NCBI GenBank assembly: GCA_027382625.1
Contig: JAJKFJ010022540.1
Location: 1-63,454 of the forward strand
Source: Tetmemena sp. SeJ-2015
Taxonomy: Eukaryota > Ciliophora > Spirotrichea > Sporadotrichida > Oxytrichidae
DNA: 63,454 nt
Direction of reading: 5' to 3'
The position numbers were made by a program, and so were the translations under genes. Within the stretch, counting starts at the first letter, position 1, and each line of letters starts with the position of its first letter. Below the pieces are notes generated by a model. It was given only the letters and a program-made list of their open reading frames with translations. It was not told the origin of the DNA and did no database searches. This document shows positions 13,101 to 25,100 of this stretch, in pieces.

Positions 13101-16100
13101 TAATTTATTCTTTAATTTTATTGTCTTTAAGTTTAGAATTAAATACAAATCCTAAATATTACAGGCAGTACTGCAAAATATATACAATATATCAGTTATT
13201 TTAATGTTAAATAATTCTCTAAAATGTTAAATTATTTTTAAAAAATTATATTCAAAACAGGAAGTAAAAAGGGAATATTTTTATTTTTAAAGATTATAAA
13301 AACATTTTAAATTTTTTTTTAAAAATTCCTTTTTAAAAAAATTAAATTTTCATTAGAAAATTTTAATAAAATTTTTAATTCTGTCCAAAAGATGATCAAA
13401 AGAATGTAATTTGGGGATTGGGAACCAAAGGCCATTTATAAATTTTTTTTCTCAAATGTTTTTATTTAAAATAAAATTTAAAACCCAAAAATTTTTTAAA
13501 ATAAATTTTTTTATTTTTTCAATTTAAAAAAATTTTTAAAAAAAGAAAGAAAAATTAATTTTTTAAATTTTTAATGGGTTGTAGTTCTTTAAATTTCTTT
13601 CCTAAGGAATTAAATTTTTTCTAATTTAAAATTGATTCCCTTTAAATTCATTTTAAAAATTTCCTTTCAAAACACAAAATTAATTTAAAATTTTAATTTT
13701 TAAACAACAAAATTCAAAGGTAAAATGATTCAATATTTCCAAAAAGGTTACGGAAATTTAATTTTTAAAAGGAAATTAAAACAAATTTAAAAAGTATGTC
13801 AATAAATAATCAAATCACATTCAAATTTTTAAAGGAGAAAAGGGTTTTAAAGATAATTTTTTTTTTAAAAAATTTTTTCAAAAATATTTTAAATTAAAAA
13901 TAATTTATAAATATTTTTGGGTAAAATTTCTTACTTTAAATTTTAAAATTGGAATAAATTAGATTTAAAAACATTTTTCATAATTGTCAATTTTAAATTC
14001 GAAAAAAAAACAAACTTACTTGGGTTTGAAACTTTTTCTTTTTTTGGGGGGGAAATTTTTTAAGAAGCAAATAATTTTAAATTTCCCTAAAATTTTTAAA
14101 TTTTTAAAATGATTTAAATTTTAAATTAATTTTTCTTTTGGGGTTTTAAAATTAAATTTTTGAAAAAAATTCTTTTTCCTTTTCGAACTATTAGTCTGAG
14201 GTTTTGGGGGTTAAAAAAATTTTTTAGGTATTTTTTTGGGGGGGCCCAATTTCATTTCCCTTTTAAAAAAAGGCCTTTTTACTTAATTTTTTTGGTAATT
14301 TTAAAAAAAGATATATTCCCCCCAAATCAATTGAATTTTCTCTAAAACACCTAAGTTTTTCTTAAATCCCATAAATTCCCCTTCAAATTTAAAAAATTTT
14401 TATCCTTAAAAATTTTTTAAATTAATTTTTTCCCAAAAACAATTTTTTGAACTTCCTTTTTGGGAATTTTGCCTCTTATGGGGGGCGAAAATTTTTTTTC
14501 TACAGACCAATGTTTTTTAAATTTTCAAAATACCCATGTAATAAAATTTCATTTTTAAAAAAAATTAAAAAAAACCAACAAAAGGAAAAAAAATTTTTAA
14601 AAAAATAATTTTGATTTTTCAAATAGAAATTAATTTCTTTAAAAAATTTAAATACAACGACTAAAAAAAATTGGGAAGAAAACTTAAAAACAAGTTCCCA
14701 AATCCTTTGTGAACTAAAGTATTTTGGAGAAAGGTTTTTTTTCAGATTAGTGCATGTATTTTTAAACCCGATTAGGAAGGAATTAGTTGTTTGCGAAATA
14801 GGGTTTTTCTGATCGCCCTTTTCGCTTAGGAAATTAATTTTTACTTTAAATTTTTTATTGGCGGAAATTTTTCGAAATTAAAAGAGTAATTGGGCCCCCC
14901 CCTTTATAATTGCATCCCCCTTTTAAGCGATAGGGTTTTTAAACCCCTATATTTTTAGGGGAAAATTTGGGGAAAAAATTTTTCTGTTGCATTTTCCGGG
15001 TTGCATGAGTAGTGTTTTCCCGGGGGTTTTTAAAAAAAGTTTTAAAATTTTAAAAAATTTTTGAAAATTAAATTTAAATCTGAAAATTGTAAAATTTAAA
15101 GGGGTTTTTATTTTAGCCAAAATTTTAAAACAAAAGATAAGGCTTTAAATTTTCCAAGACCAAAATTGAAAAATTTTTAAAAAAATTTAAAAAATTAAAT
15201 TTTATAAAAAAAAGTTTTTTAAAATTTTCTTTCCTATTATATAAATTTAAAAAAAATTTCTTTTTTTAAAAAATAAAAATTTAAGGGTGGGGGTTATGCT
15301 GTTTAACTAAAAACAAATTCCCCTTGAAAAAACATGTTTTTCGCCCCGTAACTTTAAAAATTTTTAAAAAAAAAAATATTTTATAACCCTTAAAAATTTA
15401 AGTGTTTAAAGGGGGGTATTTTTAAAGAGTTAAAAATTTCTTTAAAAAAATTTGAATATTTAAATACTTTTTAAAATTTTTCCCTTGAGGGAAAATAAAT
15501 AATCCTTAGAACTTTTGTTAAATTTTTAATTTTCAATAAATAATCAAATTTGCTATTTATTTAAAGGGAAAATTTAAATCTTTAATTTTTAAATTTATAA
15601 ATATTTTAAAAAAACTTTAGAAAAAACAAAATTTTTGAAAAACCCTTAAAGTTTACCCTTTTTATAATTTTGACGAAAATTAATTTTTTGTAAGGGGGAA
15701 AAAAGGGGTTTATATAATCTTGTCCCTTAAAAAAAAATTTTGAAGGTAAATTTTAAAAAAAAATACTTTTCAAATTTTAAAAATTTAACTTTTAAAATAT
15801 TCAAATTTATTTTAAAATTGATTTCTTTTTTCAATCACCCAATAGACATAACTTTAGTAAAAAAACTGTATAGTCTAAAATTGTCAAATTAATTAAGGGA
15901 AAAGTCTTTATAGTAAAAATATTAATTAATTTAGTATTTATAATATTTAGTGCTTTATATTATTTTTTACAAAGAATTAAAAGGATTATAATTTATTACA
16001 TTAGATATTCATCATTATTTTTTAAAGTGATACTTTAAATGCTATACGAAATAATACAAGGAGACTTCTTGGATTATTAAAAGATTGCAATTAGAATTAA

Positions 16101-19100
16101 ATTAATATTTATTATCATTCAATTTAATAATTTCAAAGAATATAAGGGTGCATAAAATTATAATTTTTCCATTATCTAAACTTTATTAAAACTATCTATA
16201 ATGATAATCTTTCTCTTTTAAAAATTAAATAAAGTCATGTGAAAGGGCAAATGATTGTTTTCTCAGGGGAAAATATTTAATGGAAATTTAAAGGCAATTT
16301 AGAATTTCTTTTAAAAAAAAGTTTTCTTTAAAATGATTATATACTCTTTCTTGAAATAAAATTTCAAGCATTAAAATTCTTTCTTTATAATTGTAATTTT
16401 TTAAATAAGGAATAAAATTTATTTACTATTTAAATCATTTAAAAATGAAAAGAATATTATCAGGTTTAAAGAAAAGTAAGGGGGATAATTTTTAGTTATT
16501 AAATAGGAAAGATTAGGTTTTAATTAAATTATCCCACCCATTGGTTAATCACTGATTTCTTCAGAGAAATCCAATTAAACATTAGAGTTTTAATTACAGC
16601 TCTGATTATTATATTAAACACCATTCACTATTAGTTTTAATCTTTATTAGCCAATCACTAATCTCTATTTAATATAGTCCCAATCACATCTCTAATTAAG
16701 AAATGGGCTTTGATCTTATTCTTATAACCCACGATTCACTTCACTTATTTCTCTTTAATTGTAATTTTCCTAATAATTTTGCTTTGATATTAATAGTTTA
16801 TTGATGCTAATACATCACTTAAAATAGGAAATATTATTTCTATTAATACAAGAGTGTTTACAGAAATAATCGCGGTATCAAAGGAGGTATCTATTCTGTC
16901 TACTATACAACTATGATGATTGATAGTTCTTCAAAAATTTATATATTTATACTGTAAAAAATATATATTTATATAAAATCCAATTTGTTCTTGTTTTATA
17001 AATTTTAAGAATTAATAAATTAGAAATTCAAAATTTAGAATCAAATGACATTACACCAAAATTAGCATAGTGTGAGATAAGAAGATTATCCAGCCATTAC
17101 TCAATGCCTTTGCTTGTATATATACCCTAGGATTTTGTCTCTGTTTATAACGGTGAATAGTTTAGGGTGTTTAATTGAAGGGTGAGTGGATTATGGTGAG
17201 CCTGAAGCCATTAAAGAAAAACACTACTCCTCAAGTTGGATATCCTTACCCTAAATTAATGATACCTTCTCTTCGGATAGTAGGATACACAGGGAGTAAT
17301 AATCGTGGTTAAATTGCCAAGAAAACCCAGGATATATATTTAAAGGAAGGCTGTTATTATATTGGTTCGGAGTCTCTTGCGGAGATAGTATTTCATATTT
17401 AGAAAACTGACATTATTCTGCACTATTTCATATGAGGGCATCTAACACTGTGGATAATCCTTGATTTTCAATGAGGCCTAGGTCATTTTATTCTCCTCTA
17501 TTTCTAATTAGCAACAATATAAATTTTTTGACTTAGCTTTGTTCTAATGGAGTTTGTATTTCACAGCAATTCGTGACGTAATGAATTGGCACTCACCATA
17601 GTTTATGATTATTCTTGCTATCTGTGTCTCTTATTTTCAATTATATATAGATTAATTATAAATTCTTAAATTCATTTAATTAGGATATTATCTATTTAAA
17701 AGTTTCATTTAAGAAAAAAATTATTGAATAAGTTAATTGACTTTTTGATTTTTTTATCTATGAAATAAATAAAGAGTAATTCTTCTTTCTACAATAACTC
17801 AGCAATCAATGGAGGAGTTATAAGTTTAGAGCAGAGATCTTTCGTGCAAGTCTTCAGGTCTTACTTTGAAGGGAACTCTGCTGATTAAAAAGGAGGAGTT
17901 TTCTATGCTAAGTATAGTGGATTGTTTCTCTACAGTAGCTAATTCGTTAAGAACTATGCTGATGAAGGCTCTACAATATTTTTGCTTTATGGATACTCGA
18001 ATAGTGACTTGAATGGTTTTATCCAAGTGTGTGACTTCATAAATAATAGATCTTAATTAATGATGTCAATATCAATTCTAAGATTTAAAAAAATAATTAA
18101 AATAGTTCATAAATATTGTTAAATATAAATCTTTTATAGAAATTCAAAGTATCAGGAATAAAATAATATCATGTCATTATTACCCTTTACTTATATAGTG
18201 TGTATTCTATAACTTTAATGCTTTTTGTTAAGATTAATTTAATTTTAATTTATATTATAGAATCGAATCTGTCTAATTTTGTTTATTCTTTATTTAATGG
18301 TCAATACTAATGAAAATTGCAAGTATTTAATCTCTATCTTAATTTTAGCATTTTATTTTTTAAACTTTCTTCAAGTTTACCAAAAGATGAGTTAAATAAT
18401 TTAAAATCGCTTGTTTAAAAGATCCTATTTTTTAATGAAATTCTTCCATATGAATTTGTTGAATTAGTGAGACTTAAACTTAATTTAAATTTCTTAAAAA
18501 ATATTTTAAATGATCTCGAAAAAGTTTGATAACGATAGTTTTATCAGGAGTTTTTATTTCTTCTGATATGACGCTTTAAGACAACTTCTCAGAGGAAGGA
18601 ACAGATGGTATAAGTATTATCAACACAAAGCTCATTGATTATGATTCCGTTTTCGAACAAACTTAATCTTAGGATAATTCTCCAATGACAAAGACCAATA
18701 AAAAAGGAGGATTCATTCAAGCATTATTCGGCTCTCTAATTGATATGATTCAACAAAAAAAGAAGAAATAAAATATATTCAAACATTTCAATCTATTAAA
18801 AAAAAATTTTCTTTTCATTACTCAAAATAAGTAAAGATAAAAAAGTAGTTAATCTTAAGTCTTTATCTGTCATTAAATCAAATATAGAAAATATATTCAT
18901 TACCTAGAAATTTTTTTTACAAATTTTTAATCAATTCTTAACCTATCTAGATTGTAAATTATAAAAAGATACTTAAATTTAGGTAATTTGTATAATTATG
19001 TGATTTTATAAACATTAAATTAAGAAATAAAAATTATTATATTGCCAATTTAATAAAAAAATGAATAATTTTATATTAAATAATAATGGCAGATAAAAGA

Positions 19101-22100
19101 TCACAGTTCTATGTGTACAATTTGAATAATATTTACACCATTCGATTCAGCATGAAATTCTAAGAACTTTTTATCCTTGCATCTTAATGTGTGAGAGCGC
19201 TCAATCAAAAGTTAAAAGAGTCACAAGTTTATTGAAAAGCGATATTTGTCTCTTGAGATTTTATACGAATATCTCTTGCTAGAGTGCTTAATTGAAAATT
19301 AAAGAAAACTCATATTAATTTTTAATAAGCTATCAAACAAGCTACAGATCGAGGGGTTTTTGAGCGATTTCAACTGCCACAATTTTGCATCTCTCCATTT
19401 ATTATTTTAATAAATCACCGATTTTAATTTAATTCTCAACTATATATTGCCAATATAACCAATTTAAAATGTATTACTCTCTAGTATTATAAAAGAAATA
19501 ATGAGCAGGATATAAAGAAATAAAATCACTCAAATTGCAATTTTTATAAAATTATTATATAAGCTAAAAAATTAAAAAGATGTCCTAATAAATCATTTTT
19601 TAACATAAACAAATCAAGGCATAATTAAATAAAATATACTCCCTCAAACAAATTTTTTGTTTTCATTGCCTAAAGAGATTCATCATTAAATATAGAAGTA
19701 AAAATTTTAATAACTCTGAATACTTTTCTAGATCTAACTTGAAAAATTTCAAAACGAAGTTAAATTATATCTAACTTTATTTTAGAGCTTTATTACTAAT
19801 TTTTGCTGATTTAATATTAATAAATAATTAGATATGACAGGTTCTACATTCATTAATGGAAATGCTGACAAAGGAGGGGCAATTTATCTTGGTGGTAATT
19901 CATAATTCACCTGCTATTATAATACTTTCAATAATAACAGAGCTTCATCAAAGGGAGGTGCAATTTTCTCAACCAGCCACACATCATTTTCAAGGGTTTA
20001 CTTTGCATTTAATCTAATAACTAAAATTTATATTATAAAATACTTTTTTACTGGAAGATAAAATAATAATTGACATTTTATAATGACTTATTTTATTTTT
20101 ATAGTGAGTACAGCAGAAAAGGCTTTATCAAATATATATGGTGTAAGGAAGGGATACCAGTAAGCTTATAATCAATAATTGATATGATTCCAAAGGTATT
20201 TAGGAATCCCAAATGAACCAAGCCACGAGAACTGTTATTCAAGATTAGTTTTGAACTACCACCTGTATTTCCTTCGTAGATACAATGAGGTTCTGATTAA
20301 TCTGTAAATGGAGAGCTTTATCATCAAATAAGGCAGAGAGTGACTTTTAGGAGTACTTTATATTAGTGTTGTGATTCCTTTATTATATTTAAAGTACCCT
20401 TGAACTATGGTACAAAACATGGATACCAATCTTTATGAAATCCAAAAATTAAAAAAGTTATTTCTTGGGGAGTAAACAAGAAACTGTAACTTTTATTCTA
20501 TAAAGTGTCCGAATATATTAGTTTTTCCTTGAAATAATTCCTTTCTATATTCTGTGGTCCAAAAGGTGAGGTATCTACGGGACTTCCACCCAAGATATTA
20601 TTATAGATGTGAGTCCTCCAAAAATTAAAATACTGAGTTATCATACTTATCCAAATAATATATTGATAGATATTTGCACAAAATGGCATATAGATTCTTT
20701 CATGCCAAATATTTTACATGCAAGGGATTTCTTTTGAAAATAATTTAGCAGGTGATTTAGGAGACGATATATTCATTTAAAATTCATAAAATTAGGCTTA
20801 GATCATTGAGAATAACATCTACCACACAGTTGGAAAGTAATTTATCTCAGTAGAATCAGCAAATGTATATTTTCAAATATAATTTAAAAGCATGGTAATT
20901 TTATTTAGGTATTAATTATAAAAATACTTTGAAAGCCTTGTAGTATAAGGAGAATTTGAAATAAATGATTATTTGTCGAGAGGAGAAGGCATAAGATTTA
21001 TTAACAGTGTTTTTCAAATAGTAAACAGCTAATTCTCTAATATTAACTCGATGCAAGGAGGTGCAATATATGTCCAAGAAACTCCATAGGGGATCTTTTT
21101 TAAAATCATATAGTTATATATTATAATTAAAATTCCAATAAAAAATATGATAATATGAAGCAACTCTAATAAGAAAATTATCTCATTATAATTCCCCCCA
21201 AAAAACTCCGTTTTATATTCAGTTTGGGAATAGACAGTAGCCAAATTCGATTACAAATTTAAAAAAAAAACTTTTTTTAACTTATAATTTTATTTTTCTA
21301 AATTTACATATAGTATTTTAAAATATTTACAGGAACATCATTCACAAATTGCAGTGCTTATGAAGGAGGAGCTATCTATTTCTCAAACAGCAACTTCACT
21401 TAGCTAGGAAATGTTTAGTTTAATTACAACATTGCATTAGCATCCCCAAACCTCTAAGAATCTGGAAATGGAGGAGCAATTTACTTAACCAGTGAGGGAA
21501 TAACAAATTTATCAACAATAAGTATTGACGCAGCTTGTATCTTTAATTAGAATCTAGCTGAGAGTAAGGGAGGAGCCATCTATTGGGATTCCTATGAACC
21601 ACAATTTTATTTCAACGAAACAGATACTTCTAAGTTACATCTCGTGTTTAGTTATTAATGCATTGAAAATATTTTATGATTTTTGAAAATTTGAGTGAAT
21701 AAATTATTTTTTACTAAGTTCGTTTCTTAATAGATTATCTTTAGTAATAAAGTACTTTATTTTTTGTTTAGCTTTTAATACTACTAATTATTTTCGATTT
21801 TAAGCATTTTATTTTGAAGGAAAGAAATTATTTTTATTAAATAACAAATAGAGTGTCAAAAGCCATAGAAATCAGGATAGTTTGGATAAAAAGGAGATTA
21901 TATTTCTATTTTCAAATTAATAAGTGATATAAAATTAATTTAGAAGAAGTGTAGAATTTTAGATTTACGTTTATTATCTTTGATAAACTTTATAAGCAAC
22001 TCCAAATATAATTAGCCATTATAATATTATGACTATTTTTGGTTATCGATTTTTATTGCAACTGAAAACCACATAAATCCATTATGATAGATCGCGTAAG

Positions 22101-25100
22101 TTCTTATGATAAGATTTAATAATTAAAATTTAAAATTTTATTTTGAAATTTTTAGTCAAGAAAGTGTAGCAGCAATTTTTCAAAATAATTCTGCAAAAAC
22201 TTATGGTCAAAAAGTTGCATCTACTCCTCTAAGAATAAAATTGCTGTAACCTTAAGAGAGAAGAAGACTTTCTTATGTTCAATTTTAATATCATTTCATT
22301 ATAAATTTACTGAAGAAAACGATTTTAAATTAAGCCTGAGTAGCTTTAGAAGTGGGGAAAATATAGATGAATTCCAATTTGAGATTCAAGATATCTATGG
22401 TCAGTTGATATCGTCTGATAATTCAAGCACTGCTATCCTACTGGTTAATTAAACTGCTTCTCCAAAAAATTATCCCTCTATTGTAGAAGGCACTAGTTTT
22501 TATACTGCTGTTAATGGAGTAATTACTTTCACTAACACTACTTTCTTTGGTCTGCCCAACTACACTCACAGCTACTACATTACATTAGATTCCATAGACC
22601 CCTCAACAGAAAGTAGTTAAGATCTAATGAGTGAGCTTAACTTGACTGACTTGAATATCCATTTATAAATTCATTTTAGACCATGCGAAATAGGCGAACA
22701 ATATACTCCATTATAGTATGATTAATTGATAAAATTATTAGTTAATCCATCTGGAAAATGTCAAAACTGCTTGGCTGAAACTTTTAGTTTGATTTAAATG
22801 ACGAGTGAAGGTGACTAAGGGGGGGGGTTTTTTTTTTTCAAAGCTTAAATGATGCTGCCTGGAATGGATTCAAAAAATTTTAGGAGATGTAAAATCTCAT
22901 TGGAACAAAATGGATACTTAAGAATAAGATACATAAGCTTTTCTATGTTTTTAGGTTCAGAAATTTATGCTTTAAATTTCTTCCTTGGACATAACTCTAA
23001 AACTACAATTATTTAGTGAATGTTAACAAAGAGATAATATAGTATTATTGGTGGGACGAATGCACAACATGTTCTTATAAGATCAAAGATTAATAATTAT
23101 CCATTTAGTTCAAATGTTTACTAAAAATGCAAGATTTTAAATTAAATTTATTTTTGCTTTTAATTTTTCATAAGCGTGTCTAAAAATTATGATTTCAATT
23201 TTAACCCAAAAAGTAAATATAATTATTTGTAGAGTTTAAATTTGCATCATGAATCATAAATCTTTGAAGATTATGCTGAATAGTACATTTCTTAATATAT
23301 TTAATTTTTTATTCGCTATACATAGCTTTTTTAAATTAAATATGTGATTTGTTTGTTTTCATTCAAATGCATTTGAATTAACTTGAATATTATTTAAAGA
23401 AGAATCTTACAAATTAAAATATAAAAGCCAAGATCATTTTATCTGCAATTACATAAAATCACTGCTGCAAACTCAATTGATTAACACTCACATTCTTTAG
23501 AGGATCTTACAATTATATGTACAATTGTCTAAGAATAATCATAAAAATTCATGGTTTAAATAAGTTCTCAAATTATCCAGCTATCTGGGGACTTACTATA
23601 GAACAAATAGCCTCTTTAAAATAATCTTAATATAAAGTATTGAAATGATACTTAGTTGCTTTTGGGGAATAAAATATAATCTTAACCTCAATTATTCATC
23701 AATATTTAATTCAATAAATAAAATTAATAGATCTTACCAAAAAAACTGAAATTCGTAAAAATGACCATCTTGGAAATTTTAAAAGCCAGAATTACTTAAT
23801 TTTTTGGTATTTTTAGCTAATTTTGAAATTATAGGGACACTTTTATTGGGATTTTGTTCATATTTAGGGGGTGTGCACTTCCGTCCCCCCCCCCCATTAT
23901 TTGTAGAATAGTGTTAAATTTGCCCATCAAAATCTCAAACTTTTGCGAAGCTATTATTTGCAGGAATCGGTTACATTTCTTAATATATTTATATTCTTTT
24001 AATTTCGTATACATAGCTTTTGTTAAATTAAAAAATAGAGATAGATTTGTTGTGGTTTTCGTAGGATTCAACAAGCAGTTCCTCACGTCTAAGGATAATA
24101 ACTTTAGCCTATACATAAAGCAACTTTCAGGTCATTTTTCTCTGCTGATGATTACATTCCAGATCAATTTAAAATATTCTTCCGCTCTCCAAAACTATAT
24201 CTATTATGTTTTAAATTATACTTATAGATGTTATATAATTTCTAAATTATCTAAAGGATGTCTTTCCAATTTATAAAATTAATCTCTGCTCCCTTTTTTA
24301 AATAAAATTGTAAATAATTTAGCATCAAAGTCTAATACTTGTTAAAGATTTATGAACATATTTTTTATTGTTTGCGAATATTTTAAATATAGTAAATTAA
24401 TCTTAAAACAATGAATGCTAAATTTTAAAATATGGCTCAGCATATATAGTGTCACTTTAAAGAATTATTGATCTATTGCTTTAAATTAAACTTTTTTCGA
24501 TTGATTATAAAAAGTAAAATGAGTTAATAATTCAAGCATTTATGGCTTTATTAGCAATGAGAAATGAATGATTTTGGGTCCTAAATTAGTCATTTCATCA
24601 TTAAAGAAACTTGTTTACTTGTTATTAGCTTTGAAATCCCATAATAACTGCTAATATAAAAGTGCTTTAAATTTTATGCTCTATTAAACGCTATATAATC
24701 TATAAAATATAAACAGCCTTAATCTTAAGAAATATATTATATTTATTAATTTTCTCTCTCTCTCAAATATATTCTCAGCCATAATTATGTGGTTAGGATA
24801 TCTAATTTTGGAAGCCTCATTGTTAATTTTGAATGTGTAACAGGTTACTAACTTGAAGAATACTTTTGAAAGGCTGATTTCACTTTAAGCTTTCATAATC
24901 CTTTTGCTGCCAATTATTATATTCAATGATAGCAGTTGGGATACAGATGCTTATAGGAATCTTGTCACCTCAGCAACCACTGACCTTTATCAAACTCAAA
25001 ATTATGAATTCTTTGCTTGTGACTTATTACTTTCTAATTCCATCAATCTTTGAAAAGGTTTTCTAATTCTTCAACTACAAAAAGGTTAATCAAGAAGATA

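Noticed and set aside
17080..20700. TGA read as Trp in the less AT-rich islands of copy A
   Set aside because: The islands have three to four TGA per about 155-170 codons, which is what chance predicts. The confirmed MDS blocks use TGG for Trp and TGA at gene ends.
22817..22838. G9T11 as a telomere-like repeat
   Set aside because: Spirotrich telomeres are repeats of G4T4; a single G9T11 run in the middle of a coding block does not fit.
23829..24276. Reading frames of 95 and 140 codons on opposite strands starting near 23829-23854
   Set aside because: The + frame includes real coding residues (SKDNNFSLYIKQL) but its start lies in the C-run of an element end; the - frame is a shadow. The true block is 23900-24235 with an intron.
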